From positions 124,001 through 188,000 of the forward strand of contig CBDCDJ010000007.1 of NCBI GenBank assembly GCA_965215355.1: DNA of 64,000 nucleotides, in the 5' to 3' direction. The translations under genes were made by a program, and so were the position numbers. The notes below the pieces were generated by a model, which made no database searches, was not told the DNA's origin, and saw nothing but the letters and a program-made list of their open reading frames with translations. Origin of the DNA: CBDCDJ01 sp965215355. Its GTDB lineage: Bacteria; Deinococcota; Deinococci; Deinococcales; Trueperaceae. Of this stretch, positions 24,790-32,814 are shown one piece after another (position 1 is the stretch's first letter; every line of letters begins with the position of its first letter).

Positions 24790-25983
24790 ATGACCATGAC
24801 GCTCGACCGCCCCCAGCAAGACCTCTGGTTCGACCTGAACGCCGACCAAAAAGCAATCCTCGGTCCGCTCCGCGAGTTTTTAACTGCGGAAGTAGCCCCC
24901 GGCGCGGTCGCCCGCGACCGCTCGGGTGAATTCCCGCTCGAAATTGTCAAACAGCTCGGCGACATGGGCGTGCTCGGGATGCAAGTCCCCGAACGCTACG
25001 GCGGCGCAGCCCTGGACACCGCGACGATGGCCCTCATCATCGAAGAAATCGCCGCCGTGGACGGCTCGCTCTGCCTAACCGTCGCCTCGCACAACTCGCT
25101 CTGCACCGGGCACATCCAGGTTGCCGGGAACGAGGCGCAGTATGAACAGTGGTTGCCCGACTTAGCGAGCGGCAACAAGCTCGGTGCTTGGGGACTCACC
25201 GAACCCGGCTCGGGCTCGGACGCGGCGGGCTTGTCGACCAGGGCCGAAGACAAAGGCGACGTGTTCGTCATCAACGGCGCGAAGTCGTTCATCACCCAGG
25301 GCACGGTCGGCGGCACCTACGTCGTCGTCGCGCGCACTGACGCGCCCAGGGAAGGCAAGTCCAAGGCGGACGGCATCAGCGCCTTCATCTTCGACGGCGA
25401 GGCGCAAGGTTTGGTTCGCGGCAAGCCGGAGGAAAAACTCGGGCTGCACAGTTCGGACACCACACCGTTGACGTTTGAAAACTTGGAAGTCCCGGCCGAG
25501 AACCTGCTCGGCGAGCGCGGCGACGGCTTCAAAGACGTGATGGACGTGTTGAACGGTGGGCGCATCGGCATCGGCGCGATGGGCATCGGGCTGGGCCGGG
25601 GAGCCTTAGAGATTGCCGCGAAGTACGCCCTCGAGCGTGAACAGTTCGGCAAACCCATCGCCGCCAACCAGGGTATCAGCTTCAAAATCGCCGAGATGGC
25701 GCTGGAACTCGAAGCCGCCCGAATGCTCGTCCTCAAAGCCGCCGCGCTGAAAGACGCCGGCCGCGACTTCGCGCTCGCCGCCTCGATGGCGAAACTCAAA
25801 GGTTCCGTCGCCGGGGTGCAGGCCTGCGACTACGCGATTCAGATTTTGGGCGGCTACGGCTACATCAAAGACTACGAGGTCGAGCGCATGTGGCGCGACG
25901 CGCGGCTGACCCGCATCGGCGAGGGCACGGACGAGGTCCAGCACATGATTATCTCGAGGGCGTACCTGAGCCAGTTTCGCTGA
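24790..25983 (+). CDS. Acyl-CoA dehydrogenase
   Basis: 397 residues, a flavoprotein that introduces the trans double bond in acyl-CoA and passes electrons to ETF. Signatures are GAWGLTEPGSGSDAAG with FAD contacts, INGAKSFITQGTVGGTYVVVART, LGLHSSDTTPLTFENLEVP, and REQFGKPIAANQGISFKIAEM. The C-terminal ILGGYGYIKDYEVERMWRDARLTRIGEGTDEVQ carries the catalytic Glu region of short-chain enzymes. Chain-length preference cannot be fixed; butyryl-CoA-type is likely. Transcribed alone from a leaderless-type promoter. Confidence 0.93.
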   Translation: MTMTLDRPQQDLWFDLNADQKAILGPLREFLTAEVAPGAVARDRSGEFPLEIVKQLGDMGVLGMQVPERYGGAALDTATMALIIEEIAAVDGSLCLTVASHNSLCTGHIQVAGNEAQYEQWLPDLASGNKLGAWGLTEPGSGSDAAGLSTRAEDKGDVFVINGAKSFITQGTVGGTYVVVARTDAPREGKSKADGISAFIFDGEAQGLVRGKPEEKLGLHSSDTTPLTFENLEVPAENLLGERGDGFKDVMDVLNGGRIGIGAMGIGLGRGALEIAAKYALEREQFGKPIAANQGISFKIAEMALELEAARMLVLKAAALKDAGRDFALAASMAKLKGSVAGVQACDYAIQILGGYGYIKDYEVERMWRDARLTRIGEGTDEVQHMIISRAYLSQFR

Positions 25984-26054
25984 AGCCTTGGCACGCTGAG
26001 CTGCAGACGTTCGGCAGAAACCGCTCGGCACCAGCGCCTTCGGAGGTGACGATT

Positions 26055-26279
26055 GTGAAACGAGAACAAGTCTTGCAGCTTGACCCGGACGTGCTCGGCG
26101 GTACAGCTGTCTTTGCAGGCACGCGTGTTCCTGTCCAGACGCTCATCGACTATCTCAAAGCCGGTGAGACGTTGGAAGACTTCCTCGACGGCTTTCCCAG
26201 CGTCAGCCGTGTGCAAGCGGAAGCTTTTCTGCAAATCGCCCTGGAATCGGCCATAGGTGAGAATGCGCGTGCTGCTTGA
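26055..26279 (+). CDS. DUF433 antitoxin-like protein
   Basis: 74 residues from GTG 26055, behind a full ribosome site GGAGGTGA. The DUF433 pattern is clear: LDPDVLGGTAVFAGTRVPVQTLIDYLKAGETLEDFLDGFPSVSRVQAEAFLQIA, a winged-helix DNA-binding domain of VapB-like antitoxins. DUF433 genes are normally followed by a DUF5615 PIN-like toxin, and a truncated one overlaps its 3' end. The antitoxin itself looks intact. Confidence 0.85.
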   Translation: MKREQVLQLDPDVLGGTAVFAGTRVPVQTLIDYLKAGETLEDFLDGFPSVSRVQAEAFLQIALESAIGENARAA

Positions 26280-26382
26280 TGAGAACGTAGACCGGTGGCT
26301 GCGCAGGCTGTTCGACCCTAAGCACGAAGTCGTCACCGTTGCAGAACACGGTTGGAGGGGCATCCACAAGTTTCTTGGTTAG
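26263..26382 (+). pseudogene. Truncated DUF5615 PIN-like toxin
   Basis: ATG at 26263, overlapping the DUF433 gene by 17 bases. The first 33 residues (MRVLLDENVDRWLRRLF, then HEVVTVAEHGWRG) match the start of DUF5615 toxins, including the first acidic site LLDEN. The family is about 110 residues long, but here the frame ends after 39 residues with an unrelated tail (IHKFLG). The sequence becomes A/T-rich right after, where the next gene begins. The toxin's later acidic residues are gone, so it should be inactive. Confidence 0.7.
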
Positions 26383-26399
26383 GTAGTTGAAGGTAACAG

Positions 26400-27128
26400 A
26401 TGCTAAACTCTGACTCATTTCTCAAAACTTTCTCTACCATCGAGGCATGGCTACGTCAACAGGCAGACGCTGATCGGTCAACGACTTTCTATCAGTTGAT
26501 TGACCGTGTATCGAAGAGAAATCGGACAGTAGAACGCTATCGTGACGACTTGAAGGAATTTGCAGACTTGAGAAATGCGATAGTACATGAACGTTCAGAT
26601 GGTCACATCATTGCAGAACCAAATGATCGCGCTCTTAGTGACTTCAATCATTTATGTACCACACTTCTGAATCCGCCAAAACTCATTCCAAAATTTCAAT
26701 TGGACGTGCGCTCGAGAATGCTTACAGATTCAGTTGGAGAAGCGGTATCAGATATGAGGAAAGGTTCATTTTCTCAGCTACCTGTTCTTTCCGGCAATAC
26801 TATTATTGCCCTACTCACCTCAGAAACAGTAGTTCGGTGGTTGGCGTCAGAAGTGCATAACGGATTAGTAAGTTTGTGGGACACGAAAATCGAGCATGTT
26901 CTTCCCCATACAGAAGACCGAGATCACTATTGCATCCTTGCCCGAGACGCAACAATGCTTGACGCCCTTACACGTTTTGAAGACTTTGCTGCTCGCGGTA
27001 AGGATCTCGATGCGATTCTCATCTCTAACGATGGCAAATCAGATCAGAAACTTCTGGGGATAATCACTCTCTTTGACTTACCTGTGGTTCTTGGGACACT
27101 TGGTTTCAAGCGGACGCTTACAACCTAA
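26400..27128 (+). CDS. HEPN-like plus CBS-pair protein, low G+C
   Basis: 242 residues. The helical N-terminal part (about 1-95) includes RNAIVH, an Rx4H motif as in HEPN ribonucleases, within LKEFADLRNAIVHER. From about 100 onward it reads as a CBS pair: MLTDSVGEAVSDMRKGSFSQLPVLSGNTIIALLTSETVV and the second half with DATMLDALTRFEDFAARG and LLGIITLFDL. CBS pairs bind adenine nucleotides, so a nucleotide-gated RNase or sensor is an attractive guess. Base and codon use are far more A/T-rich than in any neighbour, and the gene starts 17 bases after the broken toxin gene. It is most likely an insertion by transfer. Domain calls are by pattern only. Confidence 0.72.
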   Translation: MLNSDSFLKTFSTIEAWLRQQADADRSTTFYQLIDRVSKRNRTVERYRDDLKEFADLRNAIVHERSDGHIIAEPNDRALSDFNHLCTTLLNPPKLIPKFQLDVRSRMLTDSVGEAVSDMRKGSFSQLPVLSGNTIIALLTSETVVRWLASEVHNGLVSLWDTKIEHVLPHTEDRDHYCILARDATMLDALTRFEDFAARGKDLDAILISNDGKSDQKLLGIITLFDLPVVLGTLGFKRTLTT

Positions 27129-27142
27129 CGTCTTATTTTAAA

Positions 27143-27961
27143 GTGCAACGACCTCACCCCACCATCGCCCTGCTCACCGACTTCGGCCTTACCGACACTT
27201 ACGTCGGCGCGATGAAAGGCGTCATCGCGGGCATCGCGCCGGGTGCGAACCTTATCGACCTGAGCCACCACATTCCGCCGCAAGATGCCGCCGCGGGCGC
27301 TTACGCGCTGCTGACGAGCTACGCAGACTTCCCGAGCGGCACGGTGTTTTGCTGCGTGATTGACCCGGAGGTCGGCAGTGGCCGCGACGCCCTCGCCGCT
27401 CAGGTCACCACCCAGGGCGACACCTACCTGTTCGTCTTTCCAGACAACGGCCTGCTCACGCCAATTTTTGAAGAGGTAATCGTCCAGGGCGTCGTCAGCC
27501 TCGAGAACCCGGAATACCATCACAAAAAAGCGAGTCGGACCTTCCACGGGCGCGACATTTTCGCGCCGGTCAGTGCTCATTTGGCAAACGGAGTCGAACT
27601 CGAGTCCCTTGGCACGCGCTGCGACTCGGGCCGAATACGCCGTCTCGAGTGGCCGGAAGTCGTACCGACTGAAAACGGCTTCGATGCCCGCATCATCCAC
27701 GTCGACCACTTCGGCAACCTGATAACGAACTTGAAGGAGCGTCGGCTCGAGCCTCGAGCAGGTGTCTGGTCGGTCATTTGTGGCAACGTCGTAATGGACA
27801 GGATTTCTGCTACTTTTGCAGACGTAAAGGTAAACCAACCCTTAACGTATATCGGCAGCGCGGGGTTTCTTGAGCTGGCGATTCGTCAAGGCAACGCAGC
27901 TGCGGCCTGGGGCGTGTCGCGAGGTGACCGGGTGCGCGTGCAGCGCTCAAGCGACGGTTAG
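27143..27961 (+). CDS. SAM hydroxide adenosyltransferase (DUF62)
   Basis: 272 residues from GTG. The family hydrolyses S-adenosylmethionine to adenosine and methionine using a hydroxide ion and is related to fluorinases and chlorinases. IALLTDFGLTDTYVGAMKGVI, DLSHHIPPQD, CVIDPEVGSGRD, FPDNGLLTP and the C-terminal HVDHFGNLITNL all fit. The usual DPGVG reads DPEVG. No halogenase loop insertion is seen, so the hydrolase activity is expected. The physiological role of the family is unsettled. Its 3' end overlaps dusA, convergently, by 15 bases. Confidence 0.92.
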   Translation: MQRPHPTIALLTDFGLTDTYVGAMKGVIAGIAPGANLIDLSHHIPPQDAAAGAYALLTSYADFPSGTVFCCVIDPEVGSGRDALAAQVTTQGDTYLFVFPDNGLLTPIFEEVIVQGVVSLENPEYHHKKASRTFHGRDIFAPVSAHLANGVELESLGTRCDSGRIRRLEWPEVVPTENGFDARIIHVDHFGNLITNLKERRLEPRAGVWSVICGNVVMDRISATFADVKVNQPLTYIGSAGFLELAIRQGNAAAAWGVSRGDRVRVQRSSDG

Positions 27962-28963
27962 GTTTTTTACTTGCGGACGTTCGTCCAGCACCTCGTCCGG
28001 CACTTCGTTCAGAGCGTTGAGGACGGTATCGACGTTCGCGCCAGGCAAGTGCGCGTTTTCGCTCAAAGAGCGCCGCCACGCTTTCGCGCCGGGCTGGCCT
28101 GCGAACAGGCTCAGCATGTGGCGGGTGATGTGTTTCAAGTAAAGCCCTGCCTCGACCTGATTTTCGATGTAAGGCAGCATCCTTCCGACGACCTCGCGGC
28201 GTGTGGGCGGGGGTGTGCTCGAGCCGTAAAAGGTTTGGTCGGCCGTCGCGAACAGGTAAGGATTTTCGTAGGCCGCGCGGCCCAGCATCACGCCGTCGAC
28301 GTGTTGCAGGTGTGTTTGGGCGTCCTCGAGCGTTTTCACGCCGCCGTTGAGTTCGATTGTCAAGTGCGGGAATTCTTTTTTCAACCTGTAAACGTCCTCG
28401 TAACGTAGCGGCGGCACCGTGCGGTTTTCCTTGGGGCTGAGGCCCTGCAGCCACGCCTTGCGCGCGTGGACGCTGAAGCGGTCGGCCCCTGCCGCGGACA
28501 CGACTTGCACGAAGTTCGCCATGTCCTCATAGCGGTCGAGGTCGTCCACGCCGATGCGGTGCTTGACGGTCACGGGGATGCTGACCGCGTTCTTCATCGC
28601 CTCGACGGCCCGCGCCACCACTTCCGGCTGCGCCATGAGGCACGCGCCGAAGTTGCCGCTCTGCACCCGGTCAGATGGGCAGCCCACGTTCAGGTTGACC
28701 TCGCTGTAGCCCCAAACTTCGGCCATCCGGGCGCATTCGGCCAAGCCCTTCGGGTCGTCGCCGCCGAGTTGTAGCGCGAGCGGCAACTCTTCCGGGGAAA
28801 AGTCCAGGTGCCGCGCCCGGTCGCCGTGGAGCAGCGCGCCGGTTGTGACCATCTCGGTGTAGAGGAGCGTGTGCGCTGTTAACCCACGCATGAAAAAGCG
28901 GTAGTGGTGGTCGGTCCAGTCCATCATGGGGGCGACGCTGAGGGGGTAAAGAGTTTGTGTCAA
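27947..28963 (-). CDS. dusA: tRNA-dihydrouridine synthase, DusA-like
   Basis: 338 residues, an FMN enzyme that reduces U20 in the D loop of tRNAs. VAPMMDWTDHHYRFFMR opens the TIM barrel. The catalytic Cys lies in VNLNVGCPSDRVQSGNFGACLM, the Lys in VTVKHRIG, and IELNGGVKTLEDA and GVMLGRAAYENPYL bind FMN. The start is TTG, overlapping the hepT stop by 4 bases (TTGA), so it is read by translational coupling at the end of a run of toxin-antitoxin-like genes that begins with ispH. Confidence 0.94.
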   Translation of the reverse strand: MTQTLYPLSVAPMMDWTDHHYRFFMRGLTAHTLLYTEMVTTGALLHGDRARHLDFSPEELPLALQLGGDDPKGLAECARMAEVWGYSEVNLNVGCPSDRVQSGNFGACLMAQPEVVARAVEAMKNAVSIPVTVKHRIGVDDLDRYEDMANFVQVVSAAGADRFSVHARKAWLQGLSPKENRTVPPLRYEDVYRLKKEFPHLTIELNGGVKTLEDAQTHLQHVDGVMLGRAAYENPYLFATADQTFYGSSTPPPTRREVVGRMLPYIENQVEAGLYLKHITRHMLSLFAGQPGAKAWRRSLSENAHLPGANVDTVLNALNEVPDEVLDERPQVKNLTVA

Positions 28964-29322
28964 GATGGCTCGCCGTCTTCCAAGTCCAGCAGGAGTTTTT
29001 CGGCCTCCACCAGAAGCAAAGGCAGGTCATCCTCGAGCACGCCCCAAACGACATCGTTGTTGATTGCGGCGTAAGCGTGAATCAGGCGGTTGCGAAAGGC
29101 GATAACTTGACGACCCGAAGTAATAGTGCCCTCCAGCTCGGGGAAATGCCGAAATGCTTGGGTAAGCGCTTCACCGATAATCTCGAACTGCCGCTCTACC
29201 GCCGAACGCAGCATGAGGTCGGCTCGGTAGTCGTTGACACTCTTTCCTTGGGTGAAATCTTGGATGTTTCGAGCTGCCTGAACGACGTCCCACACATAGC
29301 CCCGCTTGTCACGCAGCGGCAT
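28960..29322 (-). CDS. HepT-like HEPN ribonuclease toxin
   Basis: 120 residues (DUF86). All-helical, with the active-site motif RNRLIHAY, an Rx4HxY. Arg and His form the RNase site, and the Tyr is the residue that MntA partners AMPylate. The start ATG lies inside the end of the MntA gene (14-base overlap) and its stop overlaps the dusA start. Length and motif are intact, so it should be a working toxin. Characterised HepT proteins cut RNA, tRNA in at least one system. Confidence 0.9.
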   Translation of the reverse strand: MPLRDKRGYVWDVVQAARNIQDFTQGKSVNDYRADLMLRSAVERQFEIIGEALTQAFRHFPELEGTITSGRQVIAFRNRLIHAYAAINNDVVWGVLEDDLPLLLVEAEKLLLDLEDGEPS

Positions 29323-29638
29323 AAATCTGTTCCTGGGTCGTTTCGATAGCGGTTTTCAGGTAAGGGTTGCGCACGGACTTCGCCTCTACCAAATCGACTC
29401 GCCTGCCGAATAAGGTTTCTAAGGCCCCCAACATCCCGAAATAAGCGCGTTTGTGGTCTACCGGTGCCAGGGGATAAAACTCGACCAGAAAATCCAGGTC
29501 GCTGACAACCGTATCAAAGTCCTCGCGTAAGGCAGAACCGAAAAGCGCCAGCGTTTTCACTTTGTAGCGCTCACACAAAACCACCAACTCGACATTTCTG
29601 TTTGTAACGAAGCGGGGAAGGTTAGTTTGCTCGAGCAT
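29309..29638 (-). CDS. MntA-type nucleotidyltransferase antitoxin
   Basis: 109 residues from ATG 29638; TTG 29644 is an in-frame alternative. The minimal nucleotidyltransferase signature is complete: FGSALRED, then SDLDFLVEF (GSx10DxD), with a third acidic strand RRVDLVEA. MntA antitoxins transfer AMP to the Tyr of HepT and silence it. The overlap with hepT is the normal gene order of this pair. Confidence 0.9.
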   Translation of the reverse strand: MLEQTNLPRFVTNRNVELVVLCERYKVKTLALFGSALREDFDTVVSDLDFLVEFYPLAPVDHKRAYFGMLGALETLFGRRVDLVEAKSVRNPYLKTAIETTQEQIYAAA

Positions 29639-29648
29639 TTCCAAACTT

Positions 29649-29861
29649 TCAAACGCTTTTGGAGGCGTTGTTTTTTGAACGCAAGTTGGGCGCTTTTCCC
29701 TGTTGCCGGTACGCCACAGTCATTTCTTGAAGCGCGTCTTTGAGCATAGCCCGGCAGTCCTCAACGTCTCTACCTTCGCTGATAACTTCGGGCCATTCGA
29801 CAATCTGGCCCATGTAGCCGGAGTCTATTTTTGTGTACTTCGCCGTGTAGTTCGTTAACAC
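29649..29861 (-). CDS. HicB-like antitoxin without HicA
   Basis: 70 residues from GTG. The partial RNase H-like fold of HicB is visible: YTAKYTKIDSGYMGQIVEWPEVISEGRDVEDCRAMLKDALQEM. The C-terminal DNA-binding extension found in longer HicB proteins is missing. No HicA (a small double-stranded-RNA-binding toxin gene) lies next to it: the neighbours are a DUF2442 fragment and mntA. It may be an orphan or act on a distant partner. Confidence 0.8.
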   Translation of the reverse strand: MLTNYTAKYTKIDSGYMGQIVEWPEVISEGRDVEDCRAMLKDALQEMTVAYRQQGKAPNLRSKNNASKSV

Positions 29862-29865
29862 GGGT

Positions 29866-29961
29866 TCAGTCTACCACCACCGTCTTTTTCTCGCCGTTGT
29901 CGAAACCTAAAAGCAGGCCGAAGTCGTTCTTCGCGGCAACTTCGATTACTCTTGGGTTCAG
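29866..29961 (-). pseudogene. DUF2442-like fragment
   Basis: 31 residues with LNPRVIEVAAKNDFGLLLGFDNGEK, the pattern that opens DUF2442 proteins (about 80 residues), then an early stop. The only plausible start is CTG 29961, which overlaps the stop of the gene upstream as CTGA. The second half of the domain is missing, so it is probably a decayed antitoxin-type gene. Confidence 0.5.
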
Positions 29962-30422
29962 GACGCCTTCCCGTACTCAACCAAGCTTTTTACCCTCTCG
30001 AGGTCGCTTGGCAAAATCCAGCTATTTTCCAGCCAGAAATTGAGTACAAATTTGGTGACAGAATTTGGAACAGCGAAACTCAGGTGAATATCCATGTCAT
30101 TGCAGTACCGCACGCGCACTTGGGCCGCAGGCACGGTTATGTAAAGGTCATCGTAACCCAACCCTCCTTCCCATTCATGCTCAGCCTTCTCGACTCTCGC
30201 CGCGATTGAACTCACTTGTACCGTTAGGTCTCGCCAACCTTCGTCTCCAGCCTCAAGCCCCCAAGCGAAACCAAACATTATTTCGGCGGAGGCATGACCG
30301 CACTTTTCCGCTATGGTTACAAAGTGCCGTAAGTCGTTCCAAAGCAGCTCAGGCGTCAGCGATTTTGTAACAAGCTCTGTGGGTTCGCTCGCGAATTCGA
30401 AGCTGTGGCCGAATGCACCCAT
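29958..30422 (-). CDS. Unknown 154-residue protein behind ispH
   Basis: The ATG directly follows the ispH stop (TAAATG), so it is translationally linked. Soluble and acidic, with Trp-rich stretches (LLWNDLRHFVTIAEKCGH, MFGFAWGLEAGDEGWRDLTVQV, FWLENSWILPSDLERV). No signal or membrane segment. I do not recognise it. Base composition is somewhat lower in G+C than ispH, and it sits among toxin-antitoxin-like genes, so an accessory or immunity role is possible but unproven. Confidence 0.75.
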   Translation of the reverse strand: MGAFGHSFEFASEPTELVTKSLTPELLWNDLRHFVTIAEKCGHASAEIMFGFAWGLEAGDEGWRDLTVQVSSIAARVEKAEHEWEGGLGYDDLYITVPAAQVRVRYCNDMDIHLSFAVPNSVTKFVLNFWLENSWILPSDLERVKSLVEYGKAS

Positions 30423-31445
30423 TTAAAACTCCGCTGGCGCAGGCACCCGCTTCGCCGGGCGGAAGACGATGTTCTCCCACTCGCCCTCTTCGATGGTTTG
30501 TAACTTCGGGTTGCGCGCTTCAAAAAAGGCGCGAATCTCTTGCACCAAGTCGTCCGGCGTGCTCGCCGCCGAGGTCACGCCGACGCTGCGCACGTTTTCC
30601 AACCAAGCCTCTTGAATATCTTCGACCGTTTCGACCCGCCTGCTGTTGCCCATCAGGTCCTGGGCTAACTCAACTAGGCGCATCCCGTTCGAGGAGTAGT
30701 CGCTCGAGACCACCAAAAACAAGTCCACCAGCGGCGCGATTTTTTTGACCGCGTCCTGGCGGTTTTTGGTCGCGTAGCAGAGGTCGTCGGAGGGCGGCGT
30801 GTGCAGGTTGGGAAAGCGCGCTCGCAGAATATCAATGGTCTTTTGCACGTCGTCCACGCTCAGAGTCGTCTGAGTCAAAACGACGACCTTGTCCGGGTCG
30901 GGCACGGTGACGGTTTTCGGGTCGACCAAATGGGGGTCGTGTTTGCGGTTGCCGACGACGCTCACGACGGTGGTCGCGTGGGGCGCTTCGCCGCGCGTGC
31001 CGATGACCTCCTGGTGGCGGCTCGAGTCCCCGATGAGCAGGATGTGGTAGCCCTCGCGCACGTATTTTTTGGCTTCGGTGTGAACCTTGGTGACGAGCGG
31101 GCAAGTCGCGTCGATGGTGGCGAGGCCGAGCTGCGCCGCCCGGTTGCGCACCGCCGGGCTGACGCCGTGGGCCGAGAAGACGACCGTGTCTGAAAGTTTG
31201 CCGTCTCGGGCCGCGACGGTTTGCTCGACGCCTTCCAACTCGTCCAAATCCTCGACGAAGTGAACACCGTGCGACGCTTCCAAACGCTCGATCACGGTGT
31301 CGTTGTGGACGATGGCGTGGTACACGGACAAGTCGCCCGCGTTACTTTCCGCCATGTCCTGCGCGGCCTTCTCGACCGCTTCGATCGCCATCACCACGCC
31401 CGCGCAGTAGCCGCGCGGCTTGGCGAGGTAGAGCTTTTCAATCAT
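30423..31445 (-). CDS. ispH: 4-hydroxy-3-methylbut-2-enyl diphosphate reductase
   Basis: 340 residues from ATG 31445, 6 bases behind a TATACT box; the longer in-frame start at 31472 lies upstream of that box. IspH makes IPP and DMAPP in the last step of the MEP isoprenoid pathway using a 4Fe-4S cluster. The three cluster Cys are in PRGYCAGV, IDATCPLVTKVH and DLCYATKNRQDAV; SSNGMRLVELA and SAASTPDDLVQE complete the active site. First gene of the seven-frame run that ends with dusA. Confidence 0.96.
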   Translation of the reverse strand: MIEKLYLAKPRGYCAGVVMAIEAVEKAAQDMAESNAGDLSVYHAIVHNDTVIERLEASHGVHFVEDLDELEGVEQTVAARDGKLSDTVVFSAHGVSPAVRNRAAQLGLATIDATCPLVTKVHTEAKKYVREGYHILLIGDSSRHQEVIGTRGEAPHATTVVSVVGNRKHDPHLVDPKTVTVPDPDKVVVLTQTTLSVDDVQKTIDILRARFPNLHTPPSDDLCYATKNRQDAVKKIAPLVDLFLVVSSDYSSNGMRLVELAQDLMGNSRRVETVEDIQEAWLENVRSVGVTSAASTPDDLVQEIRAFFEARNPKLQTIEEGEWENIVFRPAKRVPAPAEF

Positions 31446-31451
31446 GGTGCA

Positions 31452-31457
31452 AGTATA
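31452..31457 (-). promoter_or_regulatory. -10 box of ispH
   Basis: TATACT on the minus strand exactly 6 bases before ATG 31445. It should drive the whole ispH to dusA run. Confidence 0.6.
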
Positions 31458-31593
31458 GCCGCTAACGTTCACGGGGTTCGTCAGGCAGGTCGGCCTGTAG
31501 CTTATAGCCGGTGGCTTGTGGAACTGTCGAAACGACCTACTCGGTACTTGTCCGACCGACCTCGTCTCGAGCCAACGTCAACACCCACGCAAT

Positions 31594-32718
31594 TTACAAA
31601 ACCGGCTGCGCCTCGTCTTCGGCTTTTTTCTCCTTGACCTCCTCGACCCAGTAAGGCGAAATCCAGCCCCGCTCGGCGGCGTGGTGCGCGGCGGTGACGG
31701 TGTCGGGGACGAGGACGAGTTCGCTACGGTCCTGCTCGAGTTCCGCGGCGAGTTTTTGGACTTCCTCGTCGCGTGCGGCCTCGTCGCTCACGTCGCGGAT
31801 GTAGATGCACAACACGCGGTCGGGGTGGTTGTGGACGACCTCTCGGTAAATCTCCGGGTCTTCCTGGCCGCTGTCGCCGATGAGGATGAAGGGCAGTTTA
31901 GGGTAGGTCTCGAAGATGTTTTCAATCGCGCCCAGCTTGTGCTCGCCGTGCGAACTGGCGAAAAATTCGGTCTCGCTGATGCCCCAGTCGCGCAGCATCA
32001 GGGGACCTAGGGGAATCTCGTTGACGTCAAGGAAGTCCACCAGCAGGTCGTAGAGGTTCCAGGGGCTGCTCGAGACGTAAAAGAGCGGGTTCGTGTCGCG
32101 GTGCAGCGCCGCGTAAAAGGCCGAGACGCCTTCGAAGGGCAGCCGGGTACGGGCGTTGCCGAACAAGGTTTTCTTCGCCATCGACAGCAGGCTCGTCGCG
32201 CCGGTCTGCAAGACGGTGTCGTCCATGTCGCTGATAATTCCGAACTCGGCCCGTTCGGGCGGCACGATGACGGTGCCGGTAAAGTGCGTGCCGGTCTGTT
32301 TGGTGGGCAGGGGCGACAACAGCTCGAACTCAAGCTCTTGCAGGTAGTCGGGGTTTTCCAGAGGGGTCTCGAGCTGCAAATGCACGTCGAAGTAACCTTC
32401 GTCGTCGGTGAGAAGGTCTTGGCTCTGGCCCCGAAAGCTCACGCGGACGCGCGCGTTGGGGGTTTCGTCGCTGTCGAAACGCTTGTAGGCGTCGACTAAG
32501 TTTTTCCACAGCGAGGTGTCGTCTTCGGGGTCGCTGATGCCTTTGTCCTCGAGCACGCGGCCCTTCAGGTAAAGTTCCTCGGGTGTGCCGTAGCCGAGGT
32601 ACGGAAACACCATCAGTCCGTCGCGCAAAAAGGGACGTTTGACGCGGTGCTTGACGTGGCCTACCCTCGTCTCGGCCTCGAAGGCGAGTTTGTGGAAGCG
32701 GTCTCTCCATTTTCCCAT
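31594..32718 (-). CDS. App1-type DUF2183 phosphatase
   Basis: 374 residues from ATG 32718, 6 bases behind a TATACT box. An N-terminal beta-rich part (about 30-160) with GYFDVHLQLETP is followed by the HAD-like App1 catalytic domain: SDMDDTVLQTG (DxDxT nucleophile), PLFYVSSSPWNLYDLLVDFL, then ENIFETYPKLPFILIGDSGQEDPEIY. The family dephosphorylates phosphatidate in yeast; bacterial members are little studied. No membrane segment. The C-terminus is acidic and Lys-rich. Confidence 0.9.
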   Translation of the reverse strand: MGKWRDRFHKLAFEAETRVGHVKHRVKRPFLRDGLMVFPYLGYGTPEELYLKGRVLEDKGISDPEDDTSLWKNLVDAYKRFDSDETPNARVRVSFRGQSQDLLTDDEGYFDVHLQLETPLENPDYLQELEFELLSPLPTKQTGTHFTGTVIVPPERAEFGIISDMDDTVLQTGATSLLSMAKKTLFGNARTRLPFEGVSAFYAALHRDTNPLFYVSSSPWNLYDLLVDFLDVNEIPLGPLMLRDWGISETEFFASSHGEHKLGAIENIFETYPKLPFILIGDSGQEDPEIYREVVHNHPDRVLCIYIRDVSDEAARDEEVQKLAAELEQDRSELVLVPDTVTAAHHAAERGWISPYWVEEVKEKKAEDEAQPVL

Positions 32719-32724
32719 AGCCCG

Positions 32725-32730
32725 AGTATA
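32725..32730 (-). promoter_or_regulatory. -10 box of the App1-like gene
   Basis: TATACT on the minus strand exactly 6 bases before ATG 32718. Confidence 0.6.
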
Positions 32731-32802
32731 ACGGGTCGGCGCTGCCACCGGGCACGGCCGGGGAGGGTTTTGCTCATACGCCCTTACTCACTGTTCACTT
32801 GC

Positions 32803-32808
32803 TACAAT
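32803..32808 (+). promoter_or_regulatory. -10 box of the PBP1A gene
   Basis: TACAAT exactly 6 bases before GTG 32815; leaderless type. Confidence 0.6.
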
Positions 32809-32814
32809 AAGGCC

